From Pseudomonas entomophila (GTDB lineage: Bacteria > Pseudomonadota > Gammaproteobacteria > Pseudomonadales > Pseudomonadaceae), in contig NZ_JARGCS010000022.1 of NCBI RefSeq assembly GCF_029193575.1, positions 124,001 through 188,000 on the forward strand: a stretch of DNA of 64,000 nucleotides. Direction: 5' to 3'. Under the pieces are notes generated by a model that searched no databases, was not told the DNA's origin, and saw only the letters and a list, made by a program, of their open reading frames with translations. The translations under genes were made by a program, and so were the position numbers. Shown in pieces: positions 47,023 through 55,843 of the stretch (positions are counted from its first letter, which is position 1; every line of letters begins with the position of its first letter).

Positions 47023-48681
47023 TCAGGCCAGCAGCCCCTGCAACGTCGCCAGGTCGTCGGCTTCTTCGACCGGCTTGTCCTGTCGCCAGCGCAGCATCCG
47101 CGGAAAGCGCACGGCAATCCCGCTCTTGTGCCGCTTCGACAGGGCAATCCCTTCGAAGCCGAGCTCGAACACCTGCGTTGGGGTCACGCTGCGCACCGGG
47201 CCGAAGGTTTCCACCGTGGTCTTGCGAATGATCGCGTCCACTTGGCGCATCTCTTCGTCACTCAGCCCCGAATAGGCCTTGGCGAACGGTACCAGGGCGC
47301 GCCCCGGCGTGCCGGGCGGGCCGTCCCACACGGCGAAGGTGTAGTCGCTGTACAGGCTGGCACGCCGGCCATGACCACGCTGGGCATAGATCAGCACGGC
47401 ATCGACGCTGAAGGGGTCGATCTTCCATTTCCACCACACGCCCATGTCCTTGGTCCGGCCCACGCCGTACAGGGCTTCGCGCTGCTTGAGCATCAACCCC
47501 TCGACGCCCAGGCCGCGTGAGCGCTCACGCTGGCGAGCCAGATCGGCCCAACCCTGGTCATCGAGCAGTGGGGAGAGCAGCAGTGGCGCCAGGGGGTGTA
47601 GCTCGACGATACGTTCCAACTGGGCACGCCGCTGGTGCTGGGGGCGGTTGCGCCAGTCCTCGCCCTGCCATTCGAGCAGGTCGTAGGCCTGCAGCACCAC
47701 GGGCGCCTCGGCCAGCAGCTTCTTGCCCAGGGTCTTGCGACCCAGGCGTTGCTGCAACAGGGCGAAGGGTTGCACCGCCACGTCGCCGGCGCTGGCGCCG
47801 GGCTTCCAGACCAGGATCTCACCATCCAGCACCACGCCGTCGGGCAGGGTCTGGGCCAAGCCGTGCAGTTCGGGAAAACGTTCGGTGACCAATTCCTCGC
47901 CGCGCGACCAGATCCACAATTGACCGTCGCGCTTGACGACCTGGGCGCGGATGCCGTCCCACTTCCATTCCACCTGCCAGCCCTCGACCGGGCCGAGCAG
48001 GGCGTCGAGCTGCTCGGTGGGCGCTTGCAGGGCGTGGGCGAGGAAGAACGGGTAGGGTTGGCCGCCGCGCTGCGCGTGCTCGTCGGTGGACTCGGCGGCG
48101 ATCAGCTTGAGGTAGCTCGTAGCGCTCGGGCGGTGGCTGAGGTCGGTGTAGCCGACCAGGCGCTGGGCCACGCGCTTGGCGTCCAGCCCGGCCAACTGCG
48201 CCAGGGCGCGGGTGACCAGCAGCTTGGAGACGCCGACGCGAAAGCTGCCGGTGATCAGTTTCAGGCACAGCATCAGGCCAGGTCGGTCCAGTCGCGCCCA
48301 CAACGACGGCAGTTGCATGGCGATGGCCTCTGGCGACTGGCCCCGCAGCGGCAGCAGGTACTGTTCGACCCAGTGGGCCAGGCCTTCGTCGCTGGCCTGG
48401 GGGGTGTCCGGCAGCAGCAGCGAGATCGTTTCGGCGAGGTCGCCGACCGCCTGGTAGCTCTCCTCGAACAGCCAGTCCGGCAGCCCCGCCTGCCGCGTGG
48501 CCAGTTCGCGCAGCAGGCGGGTCGGCACCAGTTGGCGCGGGCGACCGCCCGCGAGGAAGTACACCGCCCAGGCGGCGTCGGCGGCGGGCGCCTGGCTGAA
48601 GTAATCCTGCAGGGCGCGCAGCTTGGCGTTGCTCGAGGTGGTGGCGTCCAGGCGCAGGTAGAGGTCGGCGAAGGCCTTCAT
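47023..48681 (-). CDS. ATP-dependent DNA ligase (LigB/LigC type, repair cluster)
   Basis: A 552-residue ATP-dependent ligase. An N-terminal DNA-binding domain (about 1-200) precedes the adenylation domain with the lysine motif EWKWDGIRAQVV (Lys near 233), LDGEILVW and EGLMLKQREALY. The OB domain has WWKWKIDPFSVDAVLIYAQR. It joins nicks with ATP, separate from the NAD-dependent LigA. The start overlaps the exonuclease stop by 4 bp, giving a coupled nuclease-ligase pair. Confidence 0.94.
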   Translation of the reverse strand: MKAFADLYLRLDATTSSNAKLRALQDYFSQAPAADAAWAVYFLAGGRPRQLVPTRLLRELATRQAGLPDWLFEESYQAVGDLAETISLLLPDTPQASDEGLAHWVEQYLLPLRGQSPEAIAMQLPSLWARLDRPGLMLCLKLITGSFRVGVSKLLVTRALAQLAGLDAKRVAQRLVGYTDLSHRPSATSYLKLIAAESTDEHAQRGGQPYPFFLAHALQAPTEQLDALLGPVEGWQVEWKWDGIRAQVVKRDGQLWIWSRGEELVTERFPELHGLAQTLPDGVVLDGEILVWKPGASAGDVAVQPFALLQQRLGRKTLGKKLLAEAPVVLQAYDLLEWQGEDWRNRPQHQRRAQLERIVELHPLAPLLLSPLLDDQGWADLARQRERSRGLGVEGLMLKQREALYGVGRTKDMGVWWKWKIDPFSVDAVLIYAQRGHGRRASLYSDYTFAVWDGPPGTPGRALVPFAKAYSGLSDEEMRQVDAIIRKTTVETFGPVRSVTPTQVFELGFEGIALSKRHKSGIAVRFPRMLRWRQDKPVEEADDLATLQGLLA

Positions 48682-49688
48682 GACGTGCCCTCGCTGGCGT
48701 CGTCCTCATCGCCGTATTCGGTGGTGAAGGCGCGCGCATCCAACCCCTGCTCGCACAGGTAGCGCACCAGCACGTTGACCGAGCCGTGGGTGACCATCAC
48801 CCGCTCGGCGCCGGTCTGCGCGATGGCCCACAGCAAGCCAGGCCAGTCGGCGTGGTCGGAGAGCACGAAGCCACGGTCCACCCCGCGCCGCCGCCGCGTG
48901 CCACGCAGGCGCATCCAGCCGCTGGCGAAGGCGTCGCTGTAGTCGCCGAAGCGGCGCATCCAGGTGCTGCCTGCGGCTGAAGGCGGAGCCACCACCAGGG
49001 CCTCGCGCAGGCGTGGGTCGTTGCGTGGGATGTCGCCGGCATAGAGGGTCGGCGGCAGCGCCGCCCCGGCTTCGCGGTAGACCCGGTTCAGCGGCTCCAC
49101 CGCGCCATGCACGAGGATCGGCCCGAGGCGTGCGTCCAGCCCGTGGAGGATGCGCTGTGCCTTGCCGAAGGCGTAACAGAACAGCACGCTGGCCTTGCCC
49201 AGGTCGCGGTTGGCTCGCCACCAGCCGTTGACCTCGGCCAGCACCTGCGCCTGGGCGGGCCAGCGGTAGATCGGCAGGCCGAAGGTCGACTCGGTTATGA
49301 AGGTATGGCAACGCACTGGCTCGAACGGTGCGCAGGTGCCGTCGGCCTCGACCTTGTAGTCGCCCGAGGCGACCCACACCTGGCCCTGGTATTCCAGGCG
49401 CACCTGGGCCGAGCCGAGCACGTGGCCGGCTGGGTGCAGGCTCAAGGTGACGCCGTGGTGCAGCAGGCGTTCGCCGTAGGGCAGGGTTTGCAGGTCGATG
49501 TCTTGGCCCAGGCGGCTGCGCAGCACCCCGGCGCCGGGCGCGGCGGTGAGGTAGTGGTGGTTGCCGCGGCGCGCATGGTCGCCGTGGCCATGGGTGATGA
49601 CCGCGCGCGCGACGGGGCGCCAGGGGTCGATATAGAAGTCTCCGGGCGGGCAGTACAGACCTTCGGGGCGGGCGATCACGAGGTCCAT
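48678..49688 (-). CDS. Ligase-associated metallo-beta-lactamase-fold exonuclease
   Basis: A 336-residue beta-CASP/metallo-beta-lactamase-type nuclease. The metal motif HGHGDH (His33, His35, Asp37, His38) is followed by PAGHVLGSAQ, ASGDYK and SDHADWPGLL. This is the predicted exonuclease of the ligase-associated damage response cluster and resembles mRNA 3'-processing nucleases. It is the first gene of the set and is coupled to the ligase. A REP palindrome lies upstream. Confidence 0.92.
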   Translation of the reverse strand: MDLVIARPEGLYCPPGDFYIDPWRPVARAVITHGHGDHARRGNHHYLTAAPGAGVLRSRLGQDIDLQTLPYGERLLHHGVTLSLHPAGHVLGSAQVRLEYQGQVWVASGDYKVEADGTCAPFEPVRCHTFITESTFGLPIYRWPAQAQVLAEVNGWWRANRDLGKASVLFCYAFGKAQRILHGLDARLGPILVHGAVEPLNRVYREAGAALPPTLYAGDIPRNDPRLREALVVAPPSAAGSTWMRRFGDYSDAFASGWMRLRGTRRRRGVDRGFVLSDHADWPGLLWAIAQTGAERVMVTHGSVNVLVRYLCEQGLDARAFTTEYGDEDDASEGTS

Positions 49689-49768
49689 GGCGCGGCGCTG
49701 GCTGATGGGGTTACAAGGTAGGAGCGCGACGGCGGGAGGAAGTTCGGGTGGGGTGAGTCAGGCCCCAC

Positions 49769-49795
49769 GCCATCGCGGGCTTGCCCCGCGATGGC
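49769..49795. repeat. REP palindrome
   Basis: GCCATCGCGGG-CTTGC-CCCGCGATGGC, a short perfect palindromic REP unit between the penicillin-acylase-family gene and the nuclease gene. Confidence 0.85.
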
Positions 49796-49820
49796 GTCGG
49801 TAGGTTCAACGCAAGGGCGC

Positions 49821-52259
49821 TTATTTTCCCGGCACCAGGGTCAAGCGCTGGCTACCGTAGGCCCGCCCGAAGTTCTGCGGTTGCAGCGGCAGGCTCATGA
49901 AGCTGCCCTTGAACCAGGCATCCAGCCCATTGCCGTACTGGCGGCTGGCCGGGTTGCCGGACTGGCCGCTGCTGGTCAGCACCTGCAAGGGCTCGGCCTG
50001 GCCGAAGTCGACGACCATGCGCGCCGAGGCCGGCAGGCTGGTGTCGAAGCTGCTGCCCCAGGCGTACGGGGTCAGGGCCAGGGTGCTGAAGTCGCCGCCG
50101 GCGGCCATCGGCGCGCGGCTGAGGCTGTCGCCCAGGCCGGCGTAGCCGGGGGCTGGCCAGCGGTACTGGTGCAGCTTGCCCCACTGCCAGGCGCGGCGGT
50201 CGGCGCCCAACTGCGCCACGCCGGCATCCACGGCGGCGGCCAGGCTGCGGGCGAGGATCGCCGGTTTATCTTCCTTCTGCGGCGTGCCGCGGTCGTCCCA
50301 GAACGGGCTGTCTTCGCGGCCAAGCAGGTGGTCGGCCTGGGCCGAGTACGACAACCGCGCATCGCTGACGAACGCTTGCCAGGCCGCACCGGACTCCGGC
50401 CCCAGCTCGTCGAGGAAGGTTTGGCGGGTCACTTCCTGGAGGAACAGCTCATACAGCGCGGCGTCGGCCGACACCGGGCTCAGCCGGCCATCGAAGGCCT
50501 TGAGCCTGGCCAAGGCTTCGCGGGCCTTGTCGCGCTGCGCTGCGGGCAGGGCGTCGATGGCCTGCTTGAGCGGCTGGGCCATGCCGGGGGCGTCGAACAT
50601 CTGCTTGAGCTTGGCCGCCAGCAGGGTGACTTGGTCGTTCTGCATGGCCATCACGCTGCGTGCGTCGTGGCGGCCATTGCCGGCCAGTTGCGCCAGGCGC
50701 TCGGCACGCTCGGGGTAGTACCAGGTGCTGGACAGCTGCATGCCATACCCCTTGGGCAGGCTGCGCTGGTTGGCGTGGCCGATCCAACCAGTGGTCGGGT
50801 CCTGGTCGTAGGGGTGGAGCATCGGGTCGGCGTAGCCATCCCAGTCGTAGCGGCTGTCCCAGCCCGGCGAGGGCAACAGGCCCTGGCCTTCGCGGCGGTT
50901 GGGGTAGCGGCCGCTGACCTGCCAGCCGATGTGCTCGGGCTCGGCGAACACGAAGTTCAGCGCGGCGGCGCCGACCTCGCGGGTGCTGTCGAAGGCGCGC
51001 TCCAGGGTGCTGGCGCGGGTCAGGTCGAACAGCGCATCCAGGCTCTTGTCCTCCTTGAGCTGCGGCAGGTGCAGGGCCAGGCCGTAGCCGTTGTCGGGCT
51101 GGCCGAGCAGGGTGCCGTGGCGGGTGTCGTACATCACCTCGCGCTGCGGGCGCTGGCCGCGCACGAAGAACGTCTCGTTGCGCGCCCGCGCGGGCTGCCA
51201 CTTGCCGTCGGCCAGGTAGCTGAGCTGGCTGCCCTGACGGCGCAGTTGCTCGAGGAACAGGTCCTGGTTGTCGGCCATCACCGCGCTGCTGCTCCAGGCC
51301 AACTTGCCGTTGTAGCCGGCCAGCACGATGGGCAGGCCCGGCAGCGACAGGCCGGCGACCTGGTACTTGCCTGTGTGCACCTGCACTGGGCTCAGTGCCC
51401 AGGCGGCGCGGCTGTCGCTGGCCAGCAGGCTCTTGCCGCTGCGGCTGCGCTGCGGGCCGAGGGCCCAGTTGGCCGAGCCGGGGCTGCCTAGCAGGCCAAG
51501 GTCGGCGAGTTTCTGGCTGGCGGCGGCCAGCGGGGCGAGGCCGGGGAGCTGGGTCGAAAGGTTGATGCCCTTGAGCTTGTCGGTTTCGGCCTCGGCCAGC
51601 GGTTCGTCTGGCGCGCCCGGCAACAGCCAGGCGAGCTTGTCGCTGCCGACCTTTTGCGCCAGGGTCAGGGCGGCCAGCTCTTCTTGCAGGTTCACTGATT
51701 GGCTGAAGGCATACAGGCTGAAGACCAGCGCCGAGTCCTCGGGCTTCCAGTATTCCGGGCGGTAGCCGCTGCGGGCCAGTTCGCCCGGCAGCTTGTCGCG
51801 GTAGCGGAACAGGTAGGCGTTGACCCCGCGGGCGTACACCTCGAAGAACCGCTTCAGGCGCGGGGAGGCGTCGGCGTACAGCTGGCCAGCGGTCTGCTTG
51901 AGGTTGGCGGCGCGCATCAGGCGGTCGATGTCCAGCGCGTCGGGCCCGGCCAGCTCGGCCAGGCGGCCCTGGGCCAGCAGGCGCATGGCGACCATCTGTT
52001 CGATGCGGTCGCCGGCGTGCACGTAGCCGAGGCTGAACAGCGCGTCATGGAAGCTGCTGCTTTCGATCAGGGGCACGCCCATTGCGTTGCGCCGCACCGA
52101 GACGTTCTGCGCCAGGCCCTTGAGCGGTTGCACGCCGGTGGTCGGCGGCACGCTGTCCTGCAGGCCGCCCATCTGGCAGCCGGCAAGCGTGAGCATGCCG
52201 AGCAGCAGGGCGCTGGCGCCGAACCGGGGACGGAAGGGAGGGAGGACGGGGGCGGCCAT
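49821..52259 (-). CDS. Penicillin acylase-family lipoprotein
   Basis: An 812-residue N-terminal nucleophile amidase precursor. A lipoprotein signal ends in LTLAGC with Cys28, so it is anchored to a membrane. The alpha subunit ([19 protein letters not shown] and following) precedes the processing site GSANWALGP, with the catalytic Ser near residue 261, then the beta subunit. Relatives hydrolyse penicillins or acyl-homoserine lactones (PvdQ, QuiP). Soluble periplasmic export is more usual than lipidation. The segment after the nucleophile reads [10 protein letters not shown] where many relatives have LLANDPHL. The start at 52259 follows AGGAG. The substrate is unknown. Confidence 0.86.
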   Translation of the reverse strand: MAAPVLPPFRPRFGASALLLGMLTLAGCQMGGLQDSVPPTTGVQPLKGLAQNVSVRRNAMGVPLIESSSFHDALFSLGYVHAGDRIEQMVAMRLLAQGRLAELAGPDALDIDRLMRAANLKQTAGQLYADASPRLKRFFEVYARGVNAYLFRYRDKLPGELARSGYRPEYWKPEDSALVFSLYAFSQSVNLQEELAALTLAQKVGSDKLAWLLPGAPDEPLAEAETDKLKGINLSTQLPGLAPLAAASQKLADLGLLGSPGSANWALGPQRSRSGKSLLASDSRAAWALSPVQVHTGKYQVAGLSLPGLPIVLAGYNGKLAWSSSAVMADNQDLFLEQLRRQGSQLSYLADGKWQPARARNETFFVRGQRPQREVMYDTRHGTLLGQPDNGYGLALHLPQLKEDKSLDALFDLTRASTLERAFDSTREVGAAALNFVFAEPEHIGWQVSGRYPNRREGQGLLPSPGWDSRYDWDGYADPMLHPYDQDPTTGWIGHANQRSLPKGYGMQLSSTWYYPERAERLAQLAGNGRHDARSVMAMQNDQVTLLAAKLKQMFDAPGMAQPLKQAIDALPAAQRDKAREALARLKAFDGRLSPVSADAALYELFLQEVTRQTFLDELGPESGAAWQAFVSDARLSYSAQADHLLGREDSPFWDDRGTPQKEDKPAILARSLAAAVDAGVAQLGADRRAWQWGKLHQYRWPAPGYAGLGDSLSRAPMAAGGDFSTLALTPYAWGSSFDTSLPASARMVVDFGQAEPLQVLTSSGQSGNPASRQYGNGLDAWFKGSFMSLPLQPQNFGRAYGSQRLTLVPGK

Positions 52260-52430
52260 TGAAGAGGCTCCTGCGAGGCGTGGCGAGGGTTGGAAAGGCG
52301 CTAAGGTAGTTAGCGCGCGGGCGCCGTGCAAGTGCCAGGTATCATGCGGAGCGCTTCGAGCTGCAAGAAGAGGTGGGCCATGCAGGCCTTGCTTTCTCTC
52401 ATTGCTTGCAACTCGTCGCTTGCGGCTAGG

Positions 52431-52628
52431 TCAAGCCCCGTGGCACTTCTTGAATTTCTTCTCGCTGCCACACGGGCAAGGGTCGTTGCGACCGACGTCC
52501 TTCAGGGCGTTGCGCACCGGCTCCTGGTGGCCATGGTTGCAGTGCGGGCCGTGCACATGGCCGTGGTCGTGGTGGTGATCGTGACCGTGGTCGCAGTCGG
52601 GGCCATGGACATGGGGTTGCTGGGTCAT
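52431..52628 (-). CDS. His-rich SEC-C metal-binding protein
   Basis: A 65-residue protein. The C-terminal half is a complete SEC-C zinc motif, [19 protein letters not shown] (CxCx8CH type). The N-terminal half is a His/Cys/Asp-rich stretch made of two imperfect copies, [11 protein letters not shown] and [11 protein letters not shown], separated by DHHHD. It can clearly bind metal ions. A zinc or nickel chaperone or storage role is possible but unproven. It lies 6 bp after the LEA-type lipoprotein gene in a four-gene unit with YchJ and DUF6231. Confidence 0.85.
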   Translation of the reverse strand: MTQQPHVHGPDCDHGHDHHHDHGHVHGPHCNHGHQEPVRNALKDVGRNDPCPCGSEKKFKKCHGA

Positions 52629-52634
52629 TACGGG

Positions 52635-53108
52635 TTACTCCGGTTGAAGATCGCCGGGGATTATCTCACCACTGCGCGACAAGTGCAGGCCCCGGTGGAC
52701 GATCAGCCCGGTATTCAGCTCGGCCTGCAACCGGTAGCGCAACGGTTCGCCGCTCTTGAGCAGCTTGGCCAGCGGCTTGAGGTGCTGCCACAGGTTGGTC
52801 CGCGCGGTGATCTTGAAGGTGCGTTGGGCATGCCCGCCGACGCTGCGCCAGAGGCTGGCCTCGTCTTCGGCAAGCAGCAGGTCGTTCAGGCGCACCGAGT
52901 AGGCCACATTGCGGATGAACAGGCGGCTGTCGTTGGGGTTGTCGACGCGCAGGTGCAGCACGAACTCCTGCTGGTGCAGGCGCGCCTTGACCGTTTCCAC
53001 CCGTACCAGGTGCACCTGGGGCTCCTGCCAGTCGCCACCCCAGCCCGCGCAGCCCGCCAGCACGCCCAGCAGCGCGCTGAGCAGGAACACGCGGGCCAGG
53101 GCGCTCAT
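52635..53108 (-). CDS. LEA14/WHy-domain lipoprotein
   Basis: A 157-residue predicted lipoprotein (lipobox VLAGC, Cys20) with one LEA type 2 / WHy domain (LHLRVDNPNDSRLFIRNVAY, then VRLNDLLLAEDE). Such domains are linked to desiccation and stress, but bacterial members are not well defined. The ATG at 53108 is preferred over a TTG two codons upstream. It starts 2 bp after the ychJ stop codon, so the genes are co-transcribed. Confidence 0.85.
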   Translation of the reverse strand: MSALARVFLLSALLGVLAGCAGWGGDWQEPQVHLVRVETVKARLHQQEFVLHLRVDNPNDSRLFIRNVAYSVRLNDLLLAEDEASLWRSVGGHAQRTFKITARTNLWQHLKPLAKLLKSGEPLRYRLQAELNTGLIVHRGLHLSRSGEIIPGDLQPE

Positions 53109-53110
53109 GC

Positions 53111-53587
53111 TCAACTACCCAGATAACTGGAGCAGCATTTCTTGAACTTCTGCCCGCTGGCGCAGGGGCAGGGGTCGTTGCGGCCGGCATCCAGGCCCAC
53201 GGTCGGGTCGATGAAGTACCAGTGACCGCCGTGCTGCACGAACGCCGAGCGCTCGCGGTGCTGGTGGTCGCCCTCGCGGTCGTGCCAGCGCGCGGTAAAG
53301 GTCACGAAGGCATGCTCCGGCTGGCCACCGAACACCTCGGCGCTCTCCACGTCCAGACCCAGCCAGGTGCTTTGGGCGCTCCAGGCCTGGATACCGGCGC
53401 GGTCGAGGCCGGCCTGCTGGGCCGGCAGGGTGGTCGTCACCAGGTAGTCCACCAGGCCCAGCACGTAGGCGCTGTAGCGCGAACGCATCAGTGCCTGGGC
53501 ATCTGGTGCCGGGGTGCCGGCGTGATAATGCCCGCAGCAGGCGTCGAGCAGGTTGCCGCTGCCGCAGGGGCAAACCGAGACACTCAT
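53111..53587 (-). CDS. YchJ-family SEC-C protein
   Basis: A 158-residue YchJ-type protein with SEC-C zinc motifs at both ends: [18 protein letters not shown] (about 5-22) and [18 protein letters not shown] (about 134-151). An NTF2-like central domain lies between ([20 protein letters not shown]). Its function is not established. The start at 53587 ([11 protein letters not shown]) matches the family. It follows the DUF6231 gene by 4 bp. Confidence 0.9.
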   Translation of the reverse strand: MSVSVCPCGSGNLLDACCGHYHAGTPAPDAQALMRSRYSAYVLGLVDYLVTTTLPAQQAGLDRAGIQAWSAQSTWLGLDVESAEVFGGQPEHAFVTFTARWHDREGDHQHRERSAFVQHGGHWYFIDPTVGLDAGRNDPCPCASGQKFKKCCSSYLGS

Positions 53588-53591
53588 GTCA

Positions 53592-54086
53592 TCACCACCA
53601 GTACTTGCCAAAGTTTTCCGGGTTGGCCCAGAACTTGGCGTTCAGCCAGTCCGGGACCTGCTTGTAGTCATGTAGATCATAGGTGAACAGGCTCAGCACC
53701 TGCGCCTCGCGCTGGAATTTCTCGCTGGCCGACAGGGCCAGGGCGAAGAAATCGGTGTCCTGCCAACCGCAGGCGGCGAGGTCGGCCAATACCGCGACCC
53801 TGTTGGCATTGAGATTGCGGATGCCGCCGAGCAGTTCCAGCCCGCCGCGTCGGGGCAGGTGCTCCAGGCAGTCCACCAGCATGGCCAGGTCGAAGCGTTG
53901 CGCGGCCAGCTCGGCCGGCAACGGGCCGGGTGGTGCGACCTCGATCACGCTGTCCGGGTGGGCCTGGGCAAAGGCCTCCAGGGCTGGGAAGCGCGTGCCG
54001 ACCAGCAGCAGGCGCCGCGGTGCGAAGCGCTCCAGCAGGGCCGCCAGGGCCTGCTGGGGAGTACGTTGGGAAAAACCGTCGGTCAT
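53592..54086 (-). CDS. DUF6231 protein, methyltransferase-like fold
   Basis: A 164-residue protein of the Pseudomonas DUF6231 type. [20 protein letters not shown] and [20 protein letters not shown] have the layout of an AdoMet methyltransferase Rossmann fold. The glycine-rich AdoMet loop is weak (VGTRFP), so activity is uncertain. The start at 54086 is chosen over a frame opening at 54155. It heads the unit DUF6231-ychJ-LEA-SEC-C. Confidence 0.78.
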   Translation of the reverse strand: MTDGFSQRTPQQALAALLERFAPRRLLLVGTRFPALEAFAQAHPDSVIEVAPPGPLPAELAAQRFDLAMLVDCLEHLPRRGGLELLGGIRNLNANRVAVLADLAACGWQDTDFFALALSASEKFQREAQVLSLFTYDLHDYKQVPDWLNAKFWANPENFGKYWW

Positions 54087-54197
54087 TGCCAATCCTCGTT
54101 CAGGTCGCTCAAGACTAACGGTCCCAAGGCTGTGGGCAAAGAGGCGCGACGCCACGCCATGGCTTATTGCTGGCAGAGAGGGAAGACGCGGTCTTTA

Positions 54198-54235
54198 CTC
54201 CCAGAGCATCGGTTTTGCACCGATCCCCCTAGGAG
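54198..54235 (+). promoter_or_regulatory. Structured leader of first OmpA-like gene
   Basis: CTCC (54198-54201) can pair with GGAG of the ribosome binding site (54232-54235). ATCGGT-TTTGC-ACCGAT (54208-54224) forms a hairpin between them. It is a weaker version of the leader fold before the second OmpA-like gene. Confidence 0.45.
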
Positions 54236-54245
54236 AAGCAACAAG

Positions 54246-54941
54246 ATGAGCATAGTACGCACAGCGTTACCCCTGGTTCTGCTCACCAGTGTGTTGACTG
54301 GTTGTGCAGGTTTGCAGAAAACCGACTGGCCGAAGTGTGCTGCCGTCGGGGGCGTAGGCGGCGCTGCCTTGGGCGCCATCGAGAGTTCCAGCTGGACCGG
54401 TTGGGGCGCTGTGGTCGGTGGCACCATGGCAGCCGCCTACTGCTGGGTCCATGGCGATGGCGACGAAGACGGCGATGGCGTGCCCGACAGCCGCGACAAA
54501 TGCCCAGGCACTCCGCGCGGCGTGCAGGTCGATGCCAATGGCTGCCCGCCCGAGCCGGTCGCGGTGGTCGAGGAAGTGGCCGTGGTCGAGAAGGAAGAGG
54601 TCATCGTCATTCGTGACGTGCACTTCGAGTTCGACTCCGCGCGCCTGACCGCCACTGACAAGGAACGCCTGAACACCATCGCCACGCGCTTGAAACAGGA
54701 GGCGTCAAGCGCCCGCCTGAGCGTAACCGGGCACACCGACAGCGTCGGCTCCGACAGCTATAACCAGAAGCTCTCCGAGCGCCGTGCGCATTCGGTGACC
54801 GATTACCTGGTCAGCAGCGGCGTGCCACGCAGCAGCTTCGTGTCGGTGGTCGGTGCCGGTGAAACCCAGCCGGTGGCCGACAACGCCACTGCCGACGGCC
54901 GTGCGATGAACCGGCGCACCGAGATCAAGATCCAGCGTTGA
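54246..54941 (+). CDS. OmpA-family lipoprotein with TSP3-like repeat (copy 1)
   Basis: A 231-residue outer-membrane lipoprotein (lipobox VLTGC, Cys20). A glycine-rich hydrophobic segment (VGGVGGAALGAIESSSW) is followed by a calcium-binding thrombospondin type 3-like stretch, DGDEDGDGVPDSRDKCPGTP. A C-terminal OmpA domain (about 110-231) carries the peptidoglycan-binding VTGHTDSVGSDSYNQKLSER and NRRTEIKI motifs. It lacks a beta-barrel, unlike OprF. It is one of two tandem paralogues. A terminator-like hairpin separates them. Confidence 0.9.
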   Translation: MSIVRTALPLVLLTSVLTGCAGLQKTDWPKCAAVGGVGGAALGAIESSSWTGWGAVVGGTMAAAYCWVHGDGDEDGDGVPDSRDKCPGTPRGVQVDANGCPPEPVAVVEEVAVVEKEEVIVIRDVHFEFDSARLTATDKERLNTIATRLKQEASSARLSVTGHTDSVGSDSYNQKLSERRAHSVTDYLVSSGVPRSSFVSVVGAGETQPVADNATADGRAMNRRTEIKIQR

Positions 54942-54946
54942 GCCCG

Positions 54947-54984
54947 CGCGCCCACGCCTTGAGAAGTGGCGTGGGCGCGTCTTT
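54947..54984 (+). terminator. Terminator after first OmpA-like gene
   Basis: CGCGCCCACGCC (54947-54958) pairs with GGCGTGGGCGCG (54968-54979) as a 12-bp stem. TCTTTA follows. The short U-run makes it a probable but not ideal terminator. Confidence 0.7.
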
Positions 54985-54985
54985 A

Positions 54986-55021
54986 CTCCTGTGTGACCGG
55001 TAGTGGCCGGTGACACAGGAG
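54986..55021 (+). promoter_or_regulatory. Leader hairpin burying the ribosome binding site of second OmpA-like gene
   Basis: CTCCTGTGTGACCGG (54986-55000) pairs with CCGGTGACACAGGAG (55007-55021) at 14 of 15 positions across a 6-nt loop. The 3' arm ends in AGGAG, the Shine-Dalgarno sequence, 8 nt before the ATG at 55030. In the folded state the ribosome binding site would be fully paired, so translation should depend on opening the stem. Confidence 0.75.
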
Positions 55022-55029
55022 CATTCACC

Positions 55030-55749
55030 ATGAGTGTTTTGTCGAAGACCGCGCTGCCGCTGCTGATGGCCTCGAGCCTGCTGGCCGGCTGCGCCACCCA
55101 TAGCGACGGAAGCGCCCCCCTCAACCAGCGCACCTGGCCCCTCTGCAGCCTGCTTGGCGGGTTGGTCGGCGGTGGCCTGGGCGCCATCGAGAGTTCCAGC
55201 TGGGCCGCCGGTGCCGGCGTGGCCGGCGCGATCGCCGGTGGCTTGATCTGCTATGCCCAGGACGGCGACGAGGATGGCGATGGGGTCTTCGACCGCCGCG
55301 ACCGCTGCCCCGACACGCCCAAGGGCACGGCGGTCGACCACATGGGCTGCCCGCTACCGCAGTATCCGCCGTCCACGCCCAGGGCCGAAGCGCCGGTGGT
55401 GGCCGAGGTGATCACCCTCGACGACCAGGGCCAGGTGCTGTTTGCCTTCGACTCTGCCGCGCTTTCAGCCGGTGCCCAGCAACGCCTGCAAGCACTGATG
55501 CCCAAGCTTGGCGACCCGAGCGTGGTCAGCGTCAAGGTCATCGGCCATACCGACAGCGTCGGCTCCGACAGTTACAACCAGGCGCTGTCCGAGCGCCGCG
55601 CCGCCAGCGTGGCGCAGTACCTGATCAGCCAAGGCCTGACGCCGAGCAAGGTGACCAGCCAGGGCCGTGGCGAACGCGAACCGGTGGCCGACAACGACAC
55701 TGACGCCGGTCGTTCGCAGAACCGACGGGTGGAGCTGCACCTCAACTGA
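55030..55749 (+). CDS. OmpA-family lipoprotein with TSP3-like repeat (copy 2)
   Basis: A 239-residue lipoprotein (lipobox LLAGC, Cys21) paralogous to the preceding gene. It shares LGAIESSSW, the DGDEDGDGVFDRRDRCPDTP calcium-type repeat and HTDSVGSDSYNQALSERRA in the OmpA domain. A proline-rich linker (LPQYPPSTPRAEAP) joins the halves. It probably tethers the outer membrane to peptidoglycan. The start at 55030 has AGGAG upstream, buried in a strong leader hairpin. Nine further in-frame codons upstream fall in the hairpin and are not used. Confidence 0.9.
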   Translation: MSVLSKTALPLLMASSLLAGCATHSDGSAPLNQRTWPLCSLLGGLVGGGLGAIESSSWAAGAGVAGAIAGGLICYAQDGDEDGDGVFDRRDRCPDTPKGTAVDHMGCPLPQYPPSTPRAEAPVVAEVITLDDQGQVLFAFDSAALSAGAQQRLQALMPKLGDPSVVSVKVIGHTDSVGSDSYNQALSERRAASVAQYLISQGLTPSKVTSQGRGEREPVADNDTDAGRSQNRRVELHLN

Positions 55750-55843
55750 TCCCCTCTGGCGCGCGCCCTGGCGGGGCGTTACTGTTGCTGCGCGGCCCGC
55801 TCGAACGGGCCGCGCCAACATAACAAGACAGTCGGGGGCGGGT

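Noticed and set aside
54208..54224. Hairpin upstream of the first OmpA-like gene as a terminator
   Set aside because: The 6-bp stem has no U-run and lies between an anti-SD stretch and the ribosome binding site, so a leader structure is more plausible.
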